Assembly: GCF_016861565.1 (NCBI RefSeq)
Contig: NZ_BOLK01000009.1
Span: 1 to 64,000 of the forward strand
DNA length: 64,000 bases
From: Secundilactobacillus yichangensis
GTDB lineage: Bacteria > Bacillota > Bacilli > Lactobacillales > Lactobacillaceae
Reading direction: 5' to 3'
Position 1 is the first letter of the stretch. Every line of letters starts with the position of its first letter. The notes beneath the pieces are model-generated. The model was not told the origin of the DNA and did not search any database. It saw only the letters and a program-made list of their open reading frames with translations. Of the stretch, positions 18,779-28,547 are shown piece after piece. The position numbers and the translations under genes are program-made.

Positions 18779-19527
18779 TGCGTTCCCTCCAATAGTGCCT
18801 TTAATTCAGATAAACTTGCAGCCTGCTCTGGATAATTCAGCGTTGGACGTCTAATAACCAGACACGGAATTCCCAATTTTTCACAGGCAGCCATCTTTTC
18901 CTGAACGCCGCCACGACGCCCAGATTCTTTTGTCACCACCGCAACTGCATGGCAGCGATCAAACAGATCAATATTGAGCTGCTCGTTAAAGGGCCCGCGA
19001 ACAGCGTCGATTTGGTCGGCTTCAAAACCTGCGTCATCTAATAAGCTGATTGCTTTAACTGTCGGCAGGACACGGACGTGCAGGCGCTCAACGCCAAGTT
19101 TCTGGGCGTATTCACCGGCCGTTTTGCTGCCAGTGGAAAGGTAAACCGTGCCGGTAGTCGTTCTTAAATAGTCGACCACCCCATCCAGATCATCGAATAA
19201 CTTCAGGTTGGGTCCCTCTGCTAAGCCATTTTCCCGTTCTAACCGGATGTAACGAATCTGATCCGTTTGAGCTGCTGCCATCACAGTGCTGGAGATTACC
19301 TTCGCAAACGGGTGCGTCGCATCAATGATCAGTGTAATATCATGGTCAGAAAAGAAGGTATGAAAGGTAGCTGGCGTCAATATCTGCTCACTGATATTTG
19401 CAGCGTGCGGCCGCGCGAGTTCTGCACCGTAATCCGTAGTGACCGATAAAATGAACGGTGCATTAACTTTCGTTAGATAATCAGCAACATCCAGACTTTC
19501 GCTGGTACCGCCTAACAGCAAAATCAC
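18775..19527 (-). CDS. cbiJ: Cobalt-precorrin-6A reductase
   Basis: NADH-dependent reduction of the cobalt-precorrin-6A ring. The 250-aa protein opens with LLLGGTSESLDVA (3-15), characteristic of the family, with the DATHPFA motif near 68 and a C-terminal VVTKESGRRGGVQEK. Overlaps of 4 nt with cbiH and cobA-hemD. Confidence 0.92.
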   Translation of the reverse strand: MILLLGGTSESLDVADYLTKVNAPFILSVTTDYGAELARPHAANISEQILTPATFHTFFSDHDITLIIDATHPFAKVISSTVMAAAQTDQIRYIRLERENGLAEGPNLKLFDDLDGVVDYLRTTTGTVYLSTGSKTAGEYAQKLGVERLHVRVLPTVKAISLLDDAGFEADQIDAVRGPFNEQLNIDLFDRCHAVAVVTKESGRRGGVQEKMAACEKLGIPCLVIRRPTLNYPEQAASLSELKALLEGTQ

Positions 19528-20249
19528 AGCGTATATCCTCGAGGGGTCACCATACGACCATCTGCAACGTAGGTGTTCTTGTTACCCACGATAACGATGG
19601 TGGTCATGTTGATCTCCTCTTCATCCAAGTCTTTAATGGTGGTCACTTTGTCAATTTCCTTCTTACGGGCAACGTCTTTACCAATACCGACAACCGTATC
19701 TTCTGACTTATATTTCAAAATAATATCTAGCGCTTCATGCAAATTGTTTGGACGGCCCTTGCTGCGTGGGTTGTACAGGCAAATCACAAAGTCTGCTTTG
19801 GCTGCAGCATCTACCCGTTCCTTGATAACGTCCCAGGGCGTCATCAAATCGCTTAAACTAATGTGGCAAAAATCGTTCATCAACGGTGCACCCAACGCTG
19901 CGGCGGCACCGATACTTGCGGTAACGCCCGGCACAATTTTCACGTCAATGTGCTGATCAGCTTTAGATGCCAGTTCTAATACCAGTCCAGCCATACCGTA
20001 AATGCCGGCATCACCGCTGGAGATAATGGCAACATCCTTACCAGTCTGGGCAATTTCAATGGCTTTTTTACACCGGTCAATTTCGCCGCGCATCCCAGTA
20101 ACTACAAGATTCTTACCCTTCAGCATATCTTGTATCAAGCGGACATAGGTTGCATAACCGACGATCGTATCCGTTTTTTCAATGACGTCCAAAGCTTCCT
20201 GCGTCATCAATTCTTTTGAACCGGGGCCTAACCCTACGATATATAACAT
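19524..20249 (-). CDS. cbiH: Cobalt-precorrin-3 C17-methyltransferase
   Basis: SAM-dependent C17 methylation with ring contraction. The 241-aa protein shows GLGPGSKELMT (5-15), the SSGDAGIYGMAGL motif near 78 and YNPRSKGRP near 152, all typical of CbiH/CobJ. An AAAGGAG ribosome site precedes the start. Upstream lies a 110-nt gap, the only sizeable gap in the ring-modification block, in which I see no gene. Confidence 0.94.
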   Translation of the reverse strand: MLYIVGLGPGSKELMTQEALDVIEKTDTIVGYATYVRLIQDMLKGKNLVVTGMRGEIDRCKKAIEIAQTGKDVAIISSGDAGIYGMAGLVLELASKADQHIDVKIVPGVTASIGAAAALGAPLMNDFCHISLSDLMTPWDVIKERVDAAAKADFVICLYNPRSKGRPNNLHEALDIILKYKSEDTVVGIGKDVARKKEIDKVTTIKDLDEEEINMTTIVIVGNKNTYVADGRMVTPRGYTL

Positions 20250-20359
20250 ACGTTTTACTCCTTTGAGTTTTTATCTAGTTTTTTCAGGATCCGGAAATTA
20301 AGTCCGTTACACTTTCTGCTTTGAATTTAAACGTTGCATGCAACTGATCAAAGCCGTAC

Positions 20360-21412
20360 TCACAGCAACTTTCGGCTCATCGCCATCGTGATTTCGTCAA
20401 GTGCCAAACGGTCCGTCACGGTGGGCTGGCCAGTCAGCGTTTCAGCGGCAGCGCTAGCAACGTTGCCAACCCCTACCGTTTTGGCAACAAATGCTGATTG
20501 CGGGTAATGTTGGCTTGCTGGCTGCAGTGCTTCGGCCGAGTAAAATGTCACCGGCACGTTTAACGTATCAGCGAGGTAGTGAATGGCGCCTTCATGCTGC
20601 TTTTTATCAATGGACCCAAGCGCGTAGATTGATTGCCAAGCCAGCTGATGTTCACCGCAAAACTGAGTAAACGCAGTTTGCATCATAGCGTAGGTCACAT
20701 TCTTGCGACAGCCGATACCTAGAGCGTTGACCCTGGGGACTACCTGGACGCTATTTGCGCTCTTATCAAAGTTGATTTTATCGGACACAATAACCAGCGG
20801 TACGTCTGGCGTAGCATCCGTTAACGCTTCCAATTGACGAAAACCGCTTAAATCAGGAAATGCTGATACAAAATCAGGATCAATCCAAATCTCAACTGGC
20901 TCACGGGCTGCTAGTAGGCTGTTGTACTTCTTAGTGTTCATTTTAAAATCTGGATACCAGCCATCGACCCGCTGTGCTAACGTATCCAGCGCCTGAACAT
21001 GTTCCGTATCAGTTGCGGTAGTGATTACCGGATCTGACTCCAGCAACGCGGCTAACTGCGTCGTCCACGCGTTCGCGCCGCCGACGTGACCAGATAACAG
21101 ACTAATAACGTGGTTAGCCCGTTCGTCAACCACTAGCACCGCTGGATCCACTGTTTTATCTTCAATAAGCGGTGCAATCGTCCGAACCACGATGCCGGTG
21201 GCCATGACGCAGATCACGCCGTCCATTTCATGAAACAACCGCTGACACGTCTGAGTAAATTGGCCCTTGCCAAACGTTTGCTCGTTAGCTACAGCGAACC
21301 GTTCTGGCAAGTACACCGTGCCTTGCATAAGGTCGGCGATACGCCGTGCTAATAAGCTTCCCTGTTTTGTCAGCGCAATAACACCAAGTTGCGAGCGCTT
21401 ACTTTTTGGCAT
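20360..21412 (-). CDS. cbiG: Cobalt-precorrin-5A hydrolase
   Basis: Opens the delta-lactone of cobalt-precorrin-5A and releases acetaldehyde. The 350-aa protein has the N-terminal [16 protein letters not shown], a central [10 protein letters not shown] and the C-terminal GIGCRKN and [11 protein letters not shown] motifs. I place the start at 21412 ([15 protein letters not shown] 9 nt upstream), overlapping cbiF by 14 nt; the longer frame from 21481 would add 23 unrelated residues. Confidence 0.9.
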   Translation of the reverse strand: MPKSKRSQLGVIALTKQGSLLARRIADLMQGTVYLPERFAVANEQTFGKGQFTQTCQRLFHEMDGVICVMATGIVVRTIAPLIEDKTVDPAVLVVDERANHVISLLSGHVGGANAWTTQLAALLESDPVITTATDTEHVQALDTLAQRVDGWYPDFKMNTKKYNSLLAAREPVEIWIDPDFVSAFPDLSGFRQLEALTDATPDVPLVIVSDKINFDKSANSVQVVPRVNALGIGCRKNVTYAMMQTAFTQFCGEHQLAWQSIYALGSIDKKQHEGAIHYLADTLNVPVTFYSAEALQPASQHYPQSAFVAKTVGVGNVASAAAETLTGQPTVTDRLALDEITMAMSRKLL

Positions 21413-22172
21413 TCTTAACGCCCTTGCGATAAGTGTGAGTAAACGTGGCATCGTAGAGCTTAGAGTAACTGTATTCATCACCTAAGAAATCACCAACCAT
21501 GATCAGGGCTGTTCGACGAATACCTGCTTCTCTGACCTTTTTGGCAATGTCGGCTAAGGTGCCCTTAACCATCTTTTCATCCGGCCAAGTTGCTTTGTAA
21601 ATGACAGCTGCCGGTGTTGTTTCCTTGTAGCCGCCTGCTAAAAGTTCACGGACAACCTTGCCAACACCTTGAACGGATAAGAAGATAACCATTGAGGTAT
21701 GGTGACTAGCAAGTTTTTGTAATGATTCACTGTCTGGTACTGGTGTGCGACCTGCCATTCGGGTGATGATGACACTCTGTGATACTTCCGGAACCGTGTA
21801 TTCCACACCCATGGATGATGCGGCGCCAAGGAACGAACTGACGCCTGGAATGCATTCGTAGCCAATGTTTAATTTCTTCAGCTCTTCGATTTGTTCACGA
21901 ATTGAACCATAGATTGAAAAGTCCCCGGTCTGCAAACGAACTACCTTTTTATCAGCAGTAACGGCTTCCTTCATCTTCGAAATGATGTCCTCAAGCGTCA
22001 TGCTAGCGCTGTCATCTTTTTCAGCACCGTCTTTGCAATAGTCGAGCAATTCGGGATTAACGAGGGAGCCCGCATAGATAACCACGTCGGCTTCGGCTAA
22101 ACGTCGGTAGCCCTTCAATGTAATCAAATCTTTGTCGCCAGGACCTGCACCTACAAAACTTACAATTGTCAT
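21399..22172 (-). CDS. cbiF: Cobalt-precorrin-4 C11-methyltransferase
   Basis: SAM-dependent methylation at C11. The 257-aa protein has [11 protein letters not shown] (8-18), [12 protein letters not shown] near 33, [12 protein letters not shown] near 99 and [10 protein letters not shown] near 125, matching CbiF/CobM. It lies 3 nt after cbiT. Confidence 0.95.
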   Translation of the reverse strand: MTIVSFVGAGPGDKDLITLKGYRRLAEADVVIYAGSLVNPELLDYCKDGAEKDDSASMTLEDIISKMKEAVTADKKVVRLQTGDFSIYGSIREQIEELKKLNIGYECIPGVSSFLGAASSMGVEYTVPEVSQSVIITRMAGRTPVPDSESLQKLASHHTSMVIFLSVQGVGKVVRELLAGGYKETTPAAVIYKATWPDEKMVKGTLADIAKKVREAGIRRTALIMVGDFLGDEYSYSKLYDATFTHTYRKGVKNAKK

Positions 22173-22175
22173 AAT

Positions 22176-22739
22176 TTATCTTACCTTTCTAATGGCACTC
22201 ACAATGAGTGTCGGATTTTGGGGTTTAAAGAAATGGCCATGGCCTAAGGCGTGCCATTTCGCAATTCGCGTTTCAACCATTTCCAGTTCATCCACGTCGG
22301 CTGATCGGAGGTGTTCAAACGCTTCATACGCATTCTCTTGCAAAATAAAGTTAAGCACTAACGCACCGCCATCTACCAAATGGGCCACTGCAAAATCAAT
22401 AATAGCCGTTAAATTAGCACCGCTGCCGCCAACGAAAATAGCATCATACTGCTGCTCTGGAATATCGGCTGGCGCTTCTCCTTGAAGCAGCTGAATATTC
22501 TTGGTCTTAAAGTGCACCATATTGTCGTGCATGATGGCAATGGCGTCATCGTTTTTCTCAATGGCCGTTACCTGCAGTTCTGGAAATTCAAGCGCTGCTT
22601 GTAAACTTACACTGCCAGTACCCGAGCCAATGTCCAAGAAACTGGTTTTACCGTGCAGCTGGAGCTTATCCAAACTAATACTTCGTACTTCTGATTTGGT
22701 CATTGGAACCTTCGTTCGTAAAAAGTCTTCATCACGCAT
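22176..22739 (-). CDS. cbiT: Cobalt-precorrin-6B C15-methyltransferase (decarboxylating)
   Basis: Methylates C15 and removes the C12 acetate carboxyl. The 187-aa class I methyltransferase has the N-terminal TKSEVRSISL and SAM motif DIGSGTGSVSL (36-46). Overlaps cbiE by 8 nt; the two together replace the fused CobL of aerobic producers. Confidence 0.93.
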   Translation of the reverse strand: MRDEDFLRTKVPMTKSEVRSISLDKLQLHGKTSFLDIGSGTGSVSLQAALEFPELQVTAIEKNDDAIAIMHDNMVHFKTKNIQLLQGEAPADIPEQQYDAIFVGGSGANLTAIIDFAVAHLVDGGALVLNFILQENAYEAFEHLRSADVDELEMVETRIAKWHALGHGHFFKPQNPTLIVSAIRKVR

Positions 22740-23331
22740 TTGTTATGATCACCACGTTCATATTGTATTTTTTATTCTCAACTTGTTCGGGTCGTAACTG
22801 ACTGATCCGTTCTTCCGGATAACTCAGCTGTTCACCAATGTAGATGGTTCGGTGCTGATGTCGATTCAATACCTCCTGTGCAATCTGGTAAGGGCCGATT
22901 TTTTTATCGGTCACCATACCGACCGTTTGGTGTGCCAGCAAAAAGTCAAAGTCTGGAATCCGACCGTGGCTGCTGGTAAAGTACGCATCATTCATCGCGA
23001 GTCCCACCTGATGAAACATGTATTGAATGGAACTGATACCTGGAACAACCTTCACATGGTCACTACCAAATTGCCGCAGTGTCCAGCTGCCGATGCCGTA
23101 AAGTAATGGGTCACCTGATGCTAGCAACACCACGTTTTGGTCGTATTGTTCCACCAGCAATTTTTTGAGGATTTCTAGTTTGGGTAATTCCAGCTGTTTC
23201 TCACTTGGAATATCAAAACCCGCCAGCTGTCGCCTCGACCCAATCACGAGATCCGCCTGTGCTACCACTTTGTCGGTCCCGCGCAGCATCAAATCTGGGC
23301 TGCCTGGACCAATCCCTAGGACCGTAATCAT
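22732..23331 (-). CDS. cbiE: Cobalt-precorrin-7 C5-methyltransferase
   Basis: SAM-dependent C5 methylation. The 199-aa protein has VLGIGPGSPDL near 3-13, LASGDPLLYGIG near 73 and GISSIQYM. The start is the ATG at 23331, which overlaps the cbiD stop (ATGA); a TTG two codons earlier is less likely. Confidence 0.93.
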   Translation of the reverse strand: MITVLGIGPGSPDLMLRGTDKVVAQADLVIGSRRQLAGFDIPSEKQLELPKLEILKKLLVEQYDQNVVLLASGDPLLYGIGSWTLRQFGSDHVKVVPGISSIQYMFHQVGLAMNDAYFTSSHGRIPDFDFLLAHQTVGMVTDKKIGPYQIAQEVLNRHQHRTIYIGEQLSYPEERISQLRPEQVENKKYNMNVVIITNA

Positions 23332-24461
23332 TGCCAATCCGCCTCAATTTCTTTAAGTGGCTTAGTAGCAGCTAGGAACCCGGTATCCCGTGAAAAAATG
23401 ACCGCGTCAATTTCAACTTTAGGTTCTCTATGCGCCAGCAGCTTCTCAGCACGACCCTTAATCTTATCGACAATCGTCTGGTAGACGTCCTGATACCCAG
23501 CTTCGTTAATCAATTTGATCATCGAAATCGTTGTTAAGCAGCCGTAAACCTTCTTCATCAGATCCAGCGGCGCACCCATTAAGGCAAGGTTGGCAACCAT
23601 GATTTCTGCCCTGGCGTCAGCGTCCTTGCTGTGGGTCGAAAAGATACCACCAGCGACCTTGATCATCTTGCCAAGATCACCCACCATGAGCACCTTCGTA
23701 AAGCCTAACCGCTGAACTTCTTTGAGTACGTAGCCGACAAAGTTGCTCATCTGCACTTGTTTGGTAACTGGAATATGCATTTCATCCTTTAAGAAATCTT
23801 CACCATAATTTCCAGGTGTTAGGATCAGTTCCGTGTCACCGCGCTTACGGTGAATATTCATTTCAATCGAAATGGAATGCTTCCAAGATTCCTCAGACAT
23901 CGGTGTGACAATGCCGCTGGTACCCAAAATGGAAATACCGCCGACGATCCCTAATTTAGGGTTGTAGGTCAATTTAGCGACCCTTTCGCCCTCCGGTGCC
24001 GAAATAACGATGTCGGCACCCCGGCCGGGACCAAGCACATCTCGAACCCCTTCTTGAATCAGTTTATAAGGCGTTGGATTAATCGCTGGCATCCCCGGCT
24101 TATTAGCAAGCCCTTCCTGCGTCACGCGACCAATGCCTTTGCCACCGTCGAGTGTGATAGTGTGATCAGACCGCAACGTCACCGTTGAATAAATCAACAT
24201 GCCATCAGTTGCATCCTGGTCATCGCCGCCATCCTTTTGAATGGCAACGCTTGCCTGGTTGCGATCAAACGTGCAGTCCTGAACGTTAAATTGAACGGGT
24301 GTCCCGTTAGCGGCATTAACTTTCACAACCACTGGCGCTTTCTGGTCAAGAATCGCTCGGGCAGCAGCGACAGATGCCGCGGTTGCTGTTGTTCCCGTGG
24401 TGTAGCCTTTTCGTAATTTACGGCCGTTATAGTAAACATAATTATCTTCTGGTTCTGACAT
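23328..24461 (-). CDS. cbiD: Cobalt-precorrin-5B C1-methyltransferase
   Basis: Methylates C1, a step specific to the anaerobic pathway. The 377-aa protein has the family hallmark RKGYTTGTTATAA near residue 17, GGISILGTSGIV in the middle and the GNYGEDFL motif. Start ATG 24461 has AGGTG 6 nt upstream; the GTG at 24470 is part of that ribosome site. Confidence 0.95.
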   Translation of the reverse strand: MSEPEDNYVYYNGRKLRKGYTTGTTATAASVAAARAILDQKAPVVVKVNAANGTPVQFNVQDCTFDRNQASVAIQKDGGDDQDATDGMLIYSTVTLRSDHTITLDGGKGIGRVTQEGLANKPGMPAINPTPYKLIQEGVRDVLGPGRGADIVISAPEGERVAKLTYNPKLGIVGGISILGTSGIVTPMSEESWKHSISIEMNIHRKRGDTELILTPGNYGEDFLKDEMHIPVTKQVQMSNFVGYVLKEVQRLGFTKVLMVGDLGKMIKVAGGIFSTHSKDADARAEIMVANLALMGAPLDLMKKVYGCLTTISMIKLINEAGYQDVYQTIVDKIKGRAEKLLAHREPKVEIDAVIFSRDTGFLAATKPLKEIEADWQ

Positions 24462-24470
24462 TGATGTCAC

Positions 24471-25118
24471 CTACTTCACGAGTTTTAAATTGTATAACAC
24501 TGCGTTGACCATAGCAGCGGCTAAATTACTGCCGCCTTTTCTGCCAAGGGCCACAATGGCTGGAATATCACTTTCGTAGAGGGCCTGTTTGCTTTCCGCC
24601 GCTTCCACAAACCCAACCGGCACACCGATAACGGCGTCTGGATTCAACTTCCCGGCCTTCGTCATCTCCAGAATCTTATACAGTGCAGTTGGGGCGTTTC
24701 CAACGACGAACACCTTCTCCGTTGGGACTTCAGCCGCCACTTCTATGGCCGCCATGGAACGGGTAATGCCACGTTCCTTTGCCCGGGCAAACACTTCAGG
24801 TTCACTGATGTAACAGTGGTAATGACAGCCAATCGCATCTAATTTACGTTTATTCATCCCGGCAAGGGCCATCGTCGTGTCGGTAAAGATCGTGCCGCCA
24901 CTTTGCATCACGTGCGCGATCTTAGCGATAGCGTCGTGCGTGAACTTCAAGTTCTTGAGGTAGTCAAAATCTGCAGTGGTATGTATCGCTCGCTTGATTG
25001 TGGCCTCCTCAATGGCTGAATTAAACGTGTAATTGGGATCAATTTGATCAATTTCGTCTTGAATCATTTCAAAACTTTTATCCGTAATTTGATTTGGAAT
25101 CGTAATGTAATCACTCAT
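24471..25118 (-). CDS. cbiC: Cobalt-precorrin-8 methylmutase
   Basis: Moves the methyl group from C11 to C12, giving cobyrinic acid. The 215-aa protein keeps the catalytic His (His46 in KRAIHTTADF), TDTTMALAGMNK near 99, and the VGNAPTALYKIL and GVPVGFVEAAESK segments. Its stop directly precedes the cbiD leader, and it overlaps cbiB by 4 nt. Confidence 0.95.
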   Translation of the reverse strand: MSDYITIPNQITDKSFEMIQDEIDQIDPNYTFNSAIEEATIKRAIHTTADFDYLKNLKFTHDAIAKIAHVMQSGGTIFTDTTMALAGMNKRKLDAIGCHYHCYISEPEVFARAKERGITRSMAAIEVAAEVPTEKVFVVGNAPTALYKILEMTKAGKLNPDAVIGVPVGFVEAAESKQALYESDIPAIVALGRKGGSNLAAAMVNAVLYNLKLVK

Positions 25119-26089
25119 GCAATAAATCCTCCAATGATTAAAAATGCGAAGCGGCAGACACAGACCAGCAGCAAGCCGATAAACGCCACTAGATAAACGA
25201 GTTTAAGCGTGTTTCGAATGGCGCTAAAGTCGGCTGCTACGGCATCCTCGTTACCAATAAACGGTTTATCCACGATTTCGCCAAAGTAGTAATGCGGCCC
25301 GCCTAAACGCAAATTTAGTGCGCCGGCTACCACGGATTCAGAAAAACCGCTGTTTGGACTGCGATGATGTTCCCGGTCACGCCGACCAACGATCAATGCA
25401 TTGTGTACATCAAACCGCAACAGCACCGTGGCTAGCATCAGCAGACACCACGTTATCCGAGCGGGAATATAATTGAATAAATCATCTAACTTGGCAGAAA
25501 CAAAACCAATGTCACCATACTGTTCATTTTTATAGCCAACCATCGAATCAAGCGTGTTGACTGCCTTGTAAGCCAGTCCCAACGCCGGACCGCCGATAGC
25601 TAAATAAATCAACGGGGCAATCACCCCGTCGCTGGTATTTTCGGCATCCGTTTCAATGGTCGCCTTACAAACATCTTCAGCGGAAAGCTGATCAGTATCA
25701 CGACCAACGATCATCCCCACCTGATAGCGAGCCTTGTCTAAGTTGCCCTGTTTTAAGCTGCGCATGATCTTGCGACTCTCAATCGACAACCCCTTGATAG
25801 AAAGGCACGTGTAACACAGATAGGTGCCGAGGATAAACTGAAACCAGGGAACTGGCCGCGTTAGCCGCATGAGTCCAAAGGTGACAACCCAAGTACCACC
25901 AACGATGATCAGCCACATCAAGCCGCCAAGCAGCCGGCGCGTTATCGGTGCAAACGCTGGTTTGTTCCACCACTTAGTCAGTCCCGCAATTGCGTGGCCA
26001 ATTAGCTTAACCGGGTGCGGCCAGGTCGGCGGATCGCCCAAAATCAGGTCGAGAACGAAGCCAATTGCAATCATACTAATGACTAGCAT
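25115..26089 (-). CDS. cbiB: Adenosylcobinamide-phosphate synthase
   Basis: A membrane enzyme attaching aminopropanol phosphate (from CobD) to adenosylcobyric acid. The 324-aa protein has GDPPTWPHPVKLIG near 18, the DAENTSDGVIAPL motif near 149, HRSPNSGFSESVVAGAL near 240 and several membrane helices. The start is ATG 26089 with GGAG 9 nt upstream, inside the cbiA 3' end. Confidence 0.94.
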   Translation of the reverse strand: MLVISMIAIGFVLDLILGDPPTWPHPVKLIGHAIAGLTKWWNKPAFAPITRRLLGGLMWLIIVGGTWVVTFGLMRLTRPVPWFQFILGTYLCYTCLSIKGLSIESRKIMRSLKQGNLDKARYQVGMIVGRDTDQLSAEDVCKATIETDAENTSDGVIAPLIYLAIGGPALGLAYKAVNTLDSMVGYKNEQYGDIGFVSAKLDDLFNYIPARITWCLLMLATVLLRFDVHNALIVGRRDREHHRSPNSGFSESVVAGALNLRLGGPHYYFGEIVDKPFIGNEDAVAADFSAIRNTLKLVYLVAFIGLLLVCVCRFAFLIIGGFIA

Positions 26090-27452
26090 GGACACGCGCT
26101 CCTAACCGATCTAGTAAACCGTTGAAAACGGTCTTACTTTGATAGAAATGAACGTGCAGGTAGCTCGCAAATGTTTGCCGAACCTGATAACCGCCCGGCC
26201 ACTCATCTACAACTGCACCGTCCCGGACCTTTCTCATGCGAAGCACCGGCTCAAGGCCTGTGTTCGCTGTAAACACTGAGTGGTGAAATTCATGGCCAAC
26301 GAGTTTAGTACCCGCTGCACCAATGAGTGTATCCACAACTGGTGAAGCTTCACAGTAGCCAAACCGCTTCAATCGCGGTGTCATTTCACTCTCGCCATTC
26401 AGCAGCCCCAGCATGTTAAACGTACCGTTGCTGGTCGTTAGCTGATTACCTAAATACATCAAGCCGCCGCATTCAGCATAGATGGGACGATTAGCTTGCG
26501 AAAAAGCGCGGATAGCTTGTTTCATTGCGGTATTAGCCGACAGCTCTGCCGCGAATTCTTCGGGATAACCGCCGCCCAGATACAGAGCGTCGATGCCCTC
26601 TGGTAATGCTTTGTCTGCAATCGGGCTAAATGACTTGAGCGTCACGCCCGCTTCTTTCAAAGCTTCCAAGTTATCCTGATAGTAGAAACTAAAGGCGTCG
26701 TCCTGGGCGATGCCCAACGTTAAATCAACTTGCTGGGTCACAATTGGTGATGGTAAATGCGCATCCACACTTGTGCCGGATAACGCTAACAGTTGTTTTA
26801 AATCAATGTGAGCCTTCGTCAGCTTGCCTAATTCAGCGATTTTTGAATCTACTGCTGGTAATTCGTTGTCGGGAACCAACCCCAGCTGCCGTGATGGCAG
26901 TGATAACGATTTTTTAAACGGTAGATAGCCTAGTACTGGAATATTGACGTACCGCATAATGGCACCCTTAATGAGGTCAAAGTGATTTTGACTCATCACG
27001 TTATTAACCACAATGCCAACGATTGGAACGGCGGGATCAAATTCGATAAACCCTTTCACGATGGCCGCAATCGACGTTGAGGCTGACCGGCCGTTGACGA
27101 CTAGCACAACGGGAATGTTTAACGTCTTTGCGATGCTTGCTGAGGAATGGGCATCCTTATCCGTGCCCAGCCCGTCGTAGAGCCCCATGACTCCTTCGAC
27201 CAATCCCAGATCCACATCACTGGTATCGCGTTCAAAGAGGTACTTCAGCGAATGCTCATCCGGTACCAAGAAACTGTCAATATTGCGCGATTGGCGTCCC
27301 GTGATTCGCGAGTGAAATTTAGTATCGACGTAATCTGGACCCACCTTATAAGGCTGGATCCGCAACGTGTCACTCAAGGCTGATAAAATGCCCAGCGTCA
27401 CACTGGTTTTGCCGGATCCACTCGTTGCTCCGGCAATCATTAACTTTTTCAT
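26076..27452 (-). CDS. cbiA: Cobyrinic acid a,c-diamide synthase
   Basis: ATP- and glutamine-dependent amidation of the a and c carboxyls. The 458-aa protein has the P-loop GATSGSGKTS (8-17), LVEGVMGLYDG near 84 and a C-terminal glutaminase with Cys near 324 (YAECGGLMYLG) and His in the SYLHVHF motif. A GGGGGTTGG ribosome site precedes the start. Confidence 0.95.
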   Translation of the reverse strand: MKKLMIAGATSGSGKTSVTLGILSALSDTLRIQPYKVGPDYVDTKFHSRITGRQSRNIDSFLVPDEHSLKYLFERDTSDVDLGLVEGVMGLYDGLGTDKDAHSSASIAKTLNIPVVLVVNGRSASTSIAAIVKGFIEFDPAVPIVGIVVNNVMSQNHFDLIKGAIMRYVNIPVLGYLPFKKSLSLPSRQLGLVPDNELPAVDSKIAELGKLTKAHIDLKQLLALSGTSVDAHLPSPIVTQQVDLTLGIAQDDAFSFYYQDNLEALKEAGVTLKSFSPIADKALPEGIDALYLGGGYPEEFAAELSANTAMKQAIRAFSQANRPIYAECGGLMYLGNQLTTSNGTFNMLGLLNGESEMTPRLKRFGYCEASPVVDTLIGAAGTKLVGHEFHHSVFTANTGLEPVLRMRKVRDGAVVDEWPGGYQVRQTFASYLHVHFYQSKTVFNGLLDRLGARVHASH

Positions 27453-27475
27453 CCAACCAACCCCCTTTATTTTTT

Positions 27476-28546
27476 CTATGCCAACGACCGTAAAGCAGCA
27501 ATCAACCGTTCATTTTCAGCGTGACTGCGTACCGCTACCCGGTAATAATCCGGACTCAGCGCTACGTAATCAGAACAGTCACGAATCATAATGCCGCGTT
27601 GCCAAAGCCGTTCGCGTAATTGCGGAATCTCACTCTTTAATAAGTAGTAATTAGTGACCGACGGAAAAACGGTTAGGTAATTCACAGTCTGCAGTGCCTG
27701 ATACAGGTATGGCTTTTCAGTTCTTAACCAATCGTAGGTCCGTTTAATGTAATCAGTATCCTCATACATGTGTTCACCGAATCGGGCAGCCATAGTGTTC
27801 ACCGACCAGGGTTCCTGTGTATTGATCAATTGTTTTTTTAACTGCTCATTTCGCGTCAATGCAAACCCCAGCCGCAAACCCGGAATCGCAAAGAACTTAG
27901 TCGCGGACCGTAAAATAATCACGGGATCCGTTGGTTTCATCAACGACACATAACTGAGCGCGTCATGATCAATGAGGTCCATAAAGGCCTCATCAAGAAT
28001 CAGCCAAACGTCGTGTTTCGTGCAATAGTCTGCTAACTGCTGAACATCCGTTGGTTTAACAACCTGACCACTTGGATTATTGGGGTTGCACAGACAGATA
28101 AGATCAATGTCTGGATGTGCCTTTAGGTATGTTAACAGCTTTTGAACAGGTACTTGAAAATTGTTTTCTGGCGTTAATTCAAAGTGTGAGACCGTGGTAC
28201 CAGCGTGCGTCAGTGAGCGTTCATACTCGCCAAACGTCGGTGCCAGTACCAGCGCGTGTTTCGAATGAAGGGCAGTCGCGGTATCAAAGATCATTTGCAC
28301 TGCGCCATTTCCAACGAAAACATCTTCAGATGATAACTTGAAGTGGCTGCCAATTGCCTCGCGTAGTTCTGGATACTGCGGGTTTGGATAGTAGATCACC
28401 TCGTCCACCGCATCCGTAATAACTTGCTTAAGCCGTGGTGACAGTCCTAGTGGATTGATATTGGCACTAAAATCCACTAGCTTGTCTGCTGAAATTCCAA
28501 TCCGCTGTGCAATTAATTCGCGGTTACCGCCGTGTGTTACTTTCAT
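27476..28546 (-). CDS. cobD: L-threonine-O-3-phosphate decarboxylase
   Basis: A PLP enzyme producing (R)-1-aminopropan-2-ol phosphate for CbiB. The 356-aa aminotransferase-fold protein opens with THGGNRELIAQR and DFSANINPLG (25-34), both CobD signatures; the PLP Lys is in SATKFFAIPGLRLG near 215. A histidinol-phosphate aminotransferase would be the alternative, but signatures and context favour CobD. The Thr kinase that makes its substrate (PduX) is not in the window. Confidence 0.92.
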   Translation of the reverse strand: MKVTHGGNRELIAQRIGISADKLVDFSANINPLGLSPRLKQVITDAVDEVIYYPNPQYPELREAIGSHFKLSSEDVFVGNGAVQMIFDTATALHSKHALVLAPTFGEYERSLTHAGTTVSHFELTPENNFQVPVQKLLTYLKAHPDIDLICLCNPNNPSGQVVKPTDVQQLADYCTKHDVWLILDEAFMDLIDHDALSYVSLMKPTDPVIILRSATKFFAIPGLRLGFALTRNEQLKKQLINTQEPWSVNTMAARFGEHMYEDTDYIKRTYDWLRTEKPYLYQALQTVNYLTVFPSVTNYYLLKSEIPQLRERLWQRGIMIRDCSDYVALSPDYYRVAVRSHAENERLIAALRSLA

Positions 28547-28547
28547 G